The position numbers were made by a program, and so were the translations under genes. This document shows, piece by piece, positions 6,066 to 6,976 of a DNA stretch of 6,976 nucleotides. This DNA comes from an uncultured Spirochaetaceae bacterium (lineage in GTDB: Bacteria; Spirochaetota; Spirochaetia; Treponematales; Treponemataceae): assembly GCA_902797925.1 (NCBI GenBank), contig CADBUT010000250.1, forward strand, positions 1 through 6,976, in the 5' to 3' direction. The notes beneath the pieces are model-generated. The model worked only from the letters and a program-made list of their open reading frames with translations, made no database searches and was not told the DNA's origin. Position 1 is the first letter of the stretch. Each line of letters begins with the position of its first letter.

Positions 6066-6633
6066 ATTTTTCATAGGTCTTGATTATTTCCTGGGCTACA
6101 TCAATTTTTTTGCGGCAGCTGTTCATGGCTTCTTTTTCAATATGATGATGTGCCTGTTCTTCAGTCAAAGAAAGGTTCTGCATTATCAGCAGCTTTGCGC
6201 GGTTGATAATGCGGATTTCTTCCATTTTGTTCTTGAGTTTCATTGTCTGGCTTGAAAGAATCTGAACTTTATACTGAACAGCAATCGCAATTTTTATCAT
6301 GTTATAGAAATAGAACTGGTCGAACGGGCTAGAAATTGAAAGTACGCCGAATATTTCTACTTTATAGCTTATCTGGTCAAAGTATGCGGCAGGCACCAGA
6401 AGAAGAATTGTACTGGTTGAAGACGAAATATCTGTAGCAAAATCTACACCTGCGCCGTCGGCGTAATCAACAATGACAATATTGTATACCCTTTCTGAAA
6501 AACGGCGGCGTGCTTCGTTAAAATCACCGGCAATATTCAGTTCAAATATCGGCGGAATCAACATTGCGCTTATTTGAGAGGAGATTTTGCTGTCTTTTGT
6601 TACAACTAATACGCTGTGGATATCTTCTGCCAT
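6064..6633 (-). CDS. ANTAR-domain response-regulator-like antiterminator next to glutamine synthetase
   Basis: This 189-residue protein has two parts. Residues 5-120 have the alternating pattern of a receiver domain (HSVLVVTKDS, NIVIVDYADG, TILLLVPAAYF, FGVLSISSPFD). D56 matches the phosphorylation site. The usual paired acids at the end of the first strand are reduced to T12-K13-D14, the switch Ser/Thr position appears to be Val or Pro, and the conserved Lys before Pro is Ser (S102). It is probably a pseudo-receiver. Residues 133-187 match the ANTAR domain, a three-helix RNA-binding fold: KLKNKMEEIRIINRAKLLIM, then LSLTEEQAHHHIEKEAM, then RKKIDVAQEII. ANTAR proteins bind twin hairpins in leader RNA and prevent termination. 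The ATG lies one base after the glutamine synthetase stop, so the genes are translationally coupled. This fits a NitR-like role in nitrogen control of the operon. The RNA target is not visible in this window. Confidence 0.88.
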   Translation of the reverse strand: MAEDIHSVLVVTKDSKISSQISAMLIPPIFELNIAGDFNEARRRFSERVYNIVIVDYADGAGVDFATDISSSTSTILLLVPAAYFDQISYKVEIFGVLSISSPFDQFYFYNMIKIAIAVQYKVQILSSQTMKLKNKMEEIRIINRAKLLIMQNLSLTEEQAHHHIEKEAMNSCRKKIDVAQEIIKTYEK

Positions 6634-6634
6634 T

Positions 6635-6976
6635 TTAGAATCCGAGCACTTCCTTTATGAAGGGGCTTGATTCTGCAATTTTCTTCGCGGAGTCAAGTGT
6701 ATCGGGCAGTGTAGCAGGCTGAATCTCCCCAGAGGAAGCCGCTTCCCTGTCAGTTTTGAACAAATTTATCTTGATATCCTTTGGCGGTACAAGCTTGTTC
6801 TTAATTCCGTCAAGTGCAGCGTAAATCAAAAGCGTAAATACAATATACACGTTGCATTCACTGTCCGGTGTTCTAATCTCTATACGGCTTGCAGCATCGC
6901 TTGTTGTAGACGGCACACGGATAAATGTAGAGCGGTTTTCATAGCCCCATGCAATATAATTCGGTGCTTTATAAGA
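6635..6976 (-). CDS. Glutamine synthetase, type-I-like, C-terminal part (5' end cut by window)
   Basis: The frame is open to the right edge and gives 113 residues to the TAA at 6637-6635. A GTG at 6916 is an internal Val, because the frame before it encodes SYKAPNYIAWGYENRSTFIR, continuous glutamine synthetase sequence. NRSTFIRVP and SRIEIRTPD carry the arginines and glutamate that line the ATP/glutamate site of type-I enzymes; CNVYIVFTLLIYAALDGIKNKL follows as expected. The enzyme makes glutamine from glutamate, ammonia and ATP in the cytoplasm. The residue aligned with the adenylylated Tyr of enteric GlnA (NLYDLP) is Phe here (NLFKTD), so control by adenylylation at this site is unlikely. 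The protein stops after FIKEVLGF, about 30 residues earlier than the usual type-I enzymes as I recall them. It is followed directly by the ANTAR gene. It could be a glnA-like paralogue rather than the main enzyme, so no symbol is given. Confidence 0.9.
   Translation of the reverse strand, partial: SYKAPNYIAWGYENRSTFIRVPSTTSDAASRIEIRTPDSECNVYIVFTLLIYAALDGIKNKLVPPKDIKINLFKTDREAASSGEIQPATLPDTLDSAKKIAESSPFIKEVLGF

Noticed and set aside
6043..6255. 70-codon plus-strand frame beginning in the terminator loop
   Set aside because: It starts inside the operon terminator hairpin and runs antisense to the ANTAR domain, so it is very unlikely to be a gene.
6914..6916. GTG as start of a small separate gene
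   Set aside because: Upstream codons continue the glutamine synthetase sequence to the window edge, so this is an internal Val.
1..6976. Insertion sequences, CRISPR array, tRNA or rRNA genes, toxin-antitoxin or defence modules
   Set aside because: No transposase-like frame, regularly spaced repeats, cloverleaf-like or ribosomal sequence was seen; coding space is fully taken by the seven genes described.

Overview
The window carries ordinary bacterial coding sequence, densely packed and of moderate GC. There are five complete genes and two genes cut by the window edges. The set comprises a TAXI-type TRAP transporter operon led by a lipoprotein, an NhaC-type antiporter, a glutamine synthetase with an ANTAR antiterminator partner, and a GAF sensor fragment. 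Protein style and gene set suggest a spirochaete of the Treponema type, but this is an impression from recalled protein style. Some Firmicutes or other anaerobes would also fit, and no rRNA or marker gene is present to settle it.

Left part (1-723): the 3' end of a plus-strand gene for a GAF-domain signalling protein, followed by a 162-base gap. The gap holds a strong nested palindrome (15-bp outer stem at 614-628/682-696, 9-bp inner stem at 635-643/667-675). It lies between the GAF gene and the convergent nhaC gene and is the most structured non-coding element in the window.

Middle part (724-6065): nhaC on the minus strand is divergent from a plus-strand operon of three genes: a TAXI-family TRAP substrate-binding lipoprotein, a DUF1850 small membrane-anchored protein, and a fused 4TM/12TM TRAP permease. 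The 168-base divergent region has a promoter candidate for each direction. An inverted repeat (ACAAAAC-N6-GTTTTGT) adjoins the nhaC -10 box. A hairpin separates the binding-protein gene from the DUF1850 gene, as expected where the binding protein is made in excess of the membrane subunits. A strong intrinsic terminator ends the operon. The likely working unit is a high-affinity, ion-driven uptake system for an organic acid or amino-acid-like substrate. The antiporter next door could help to maintain the sodium or proton gradient; this is inference.

Right part (6064-6976): two minus-strand genes in tandem, the 3' end of a type-I-like glutamine synthetase and, one base after its stop, a response-regulator-like protein with a degenerate receiver and a C-terminal ANTAR RNA-binding domain. 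This matches the known glnA plus ANTAR (NitR-like) arrangement for nitrogen control by transcription antitermination. The synthetase fragment has Phe where enteric enzymes carry the adenylylated Tyr, and appears to end about 30 residues early. No mobile element, CRISPR array, tRNA or rRNA was recognised, and no gene-free stretch exceeds 300 bases.
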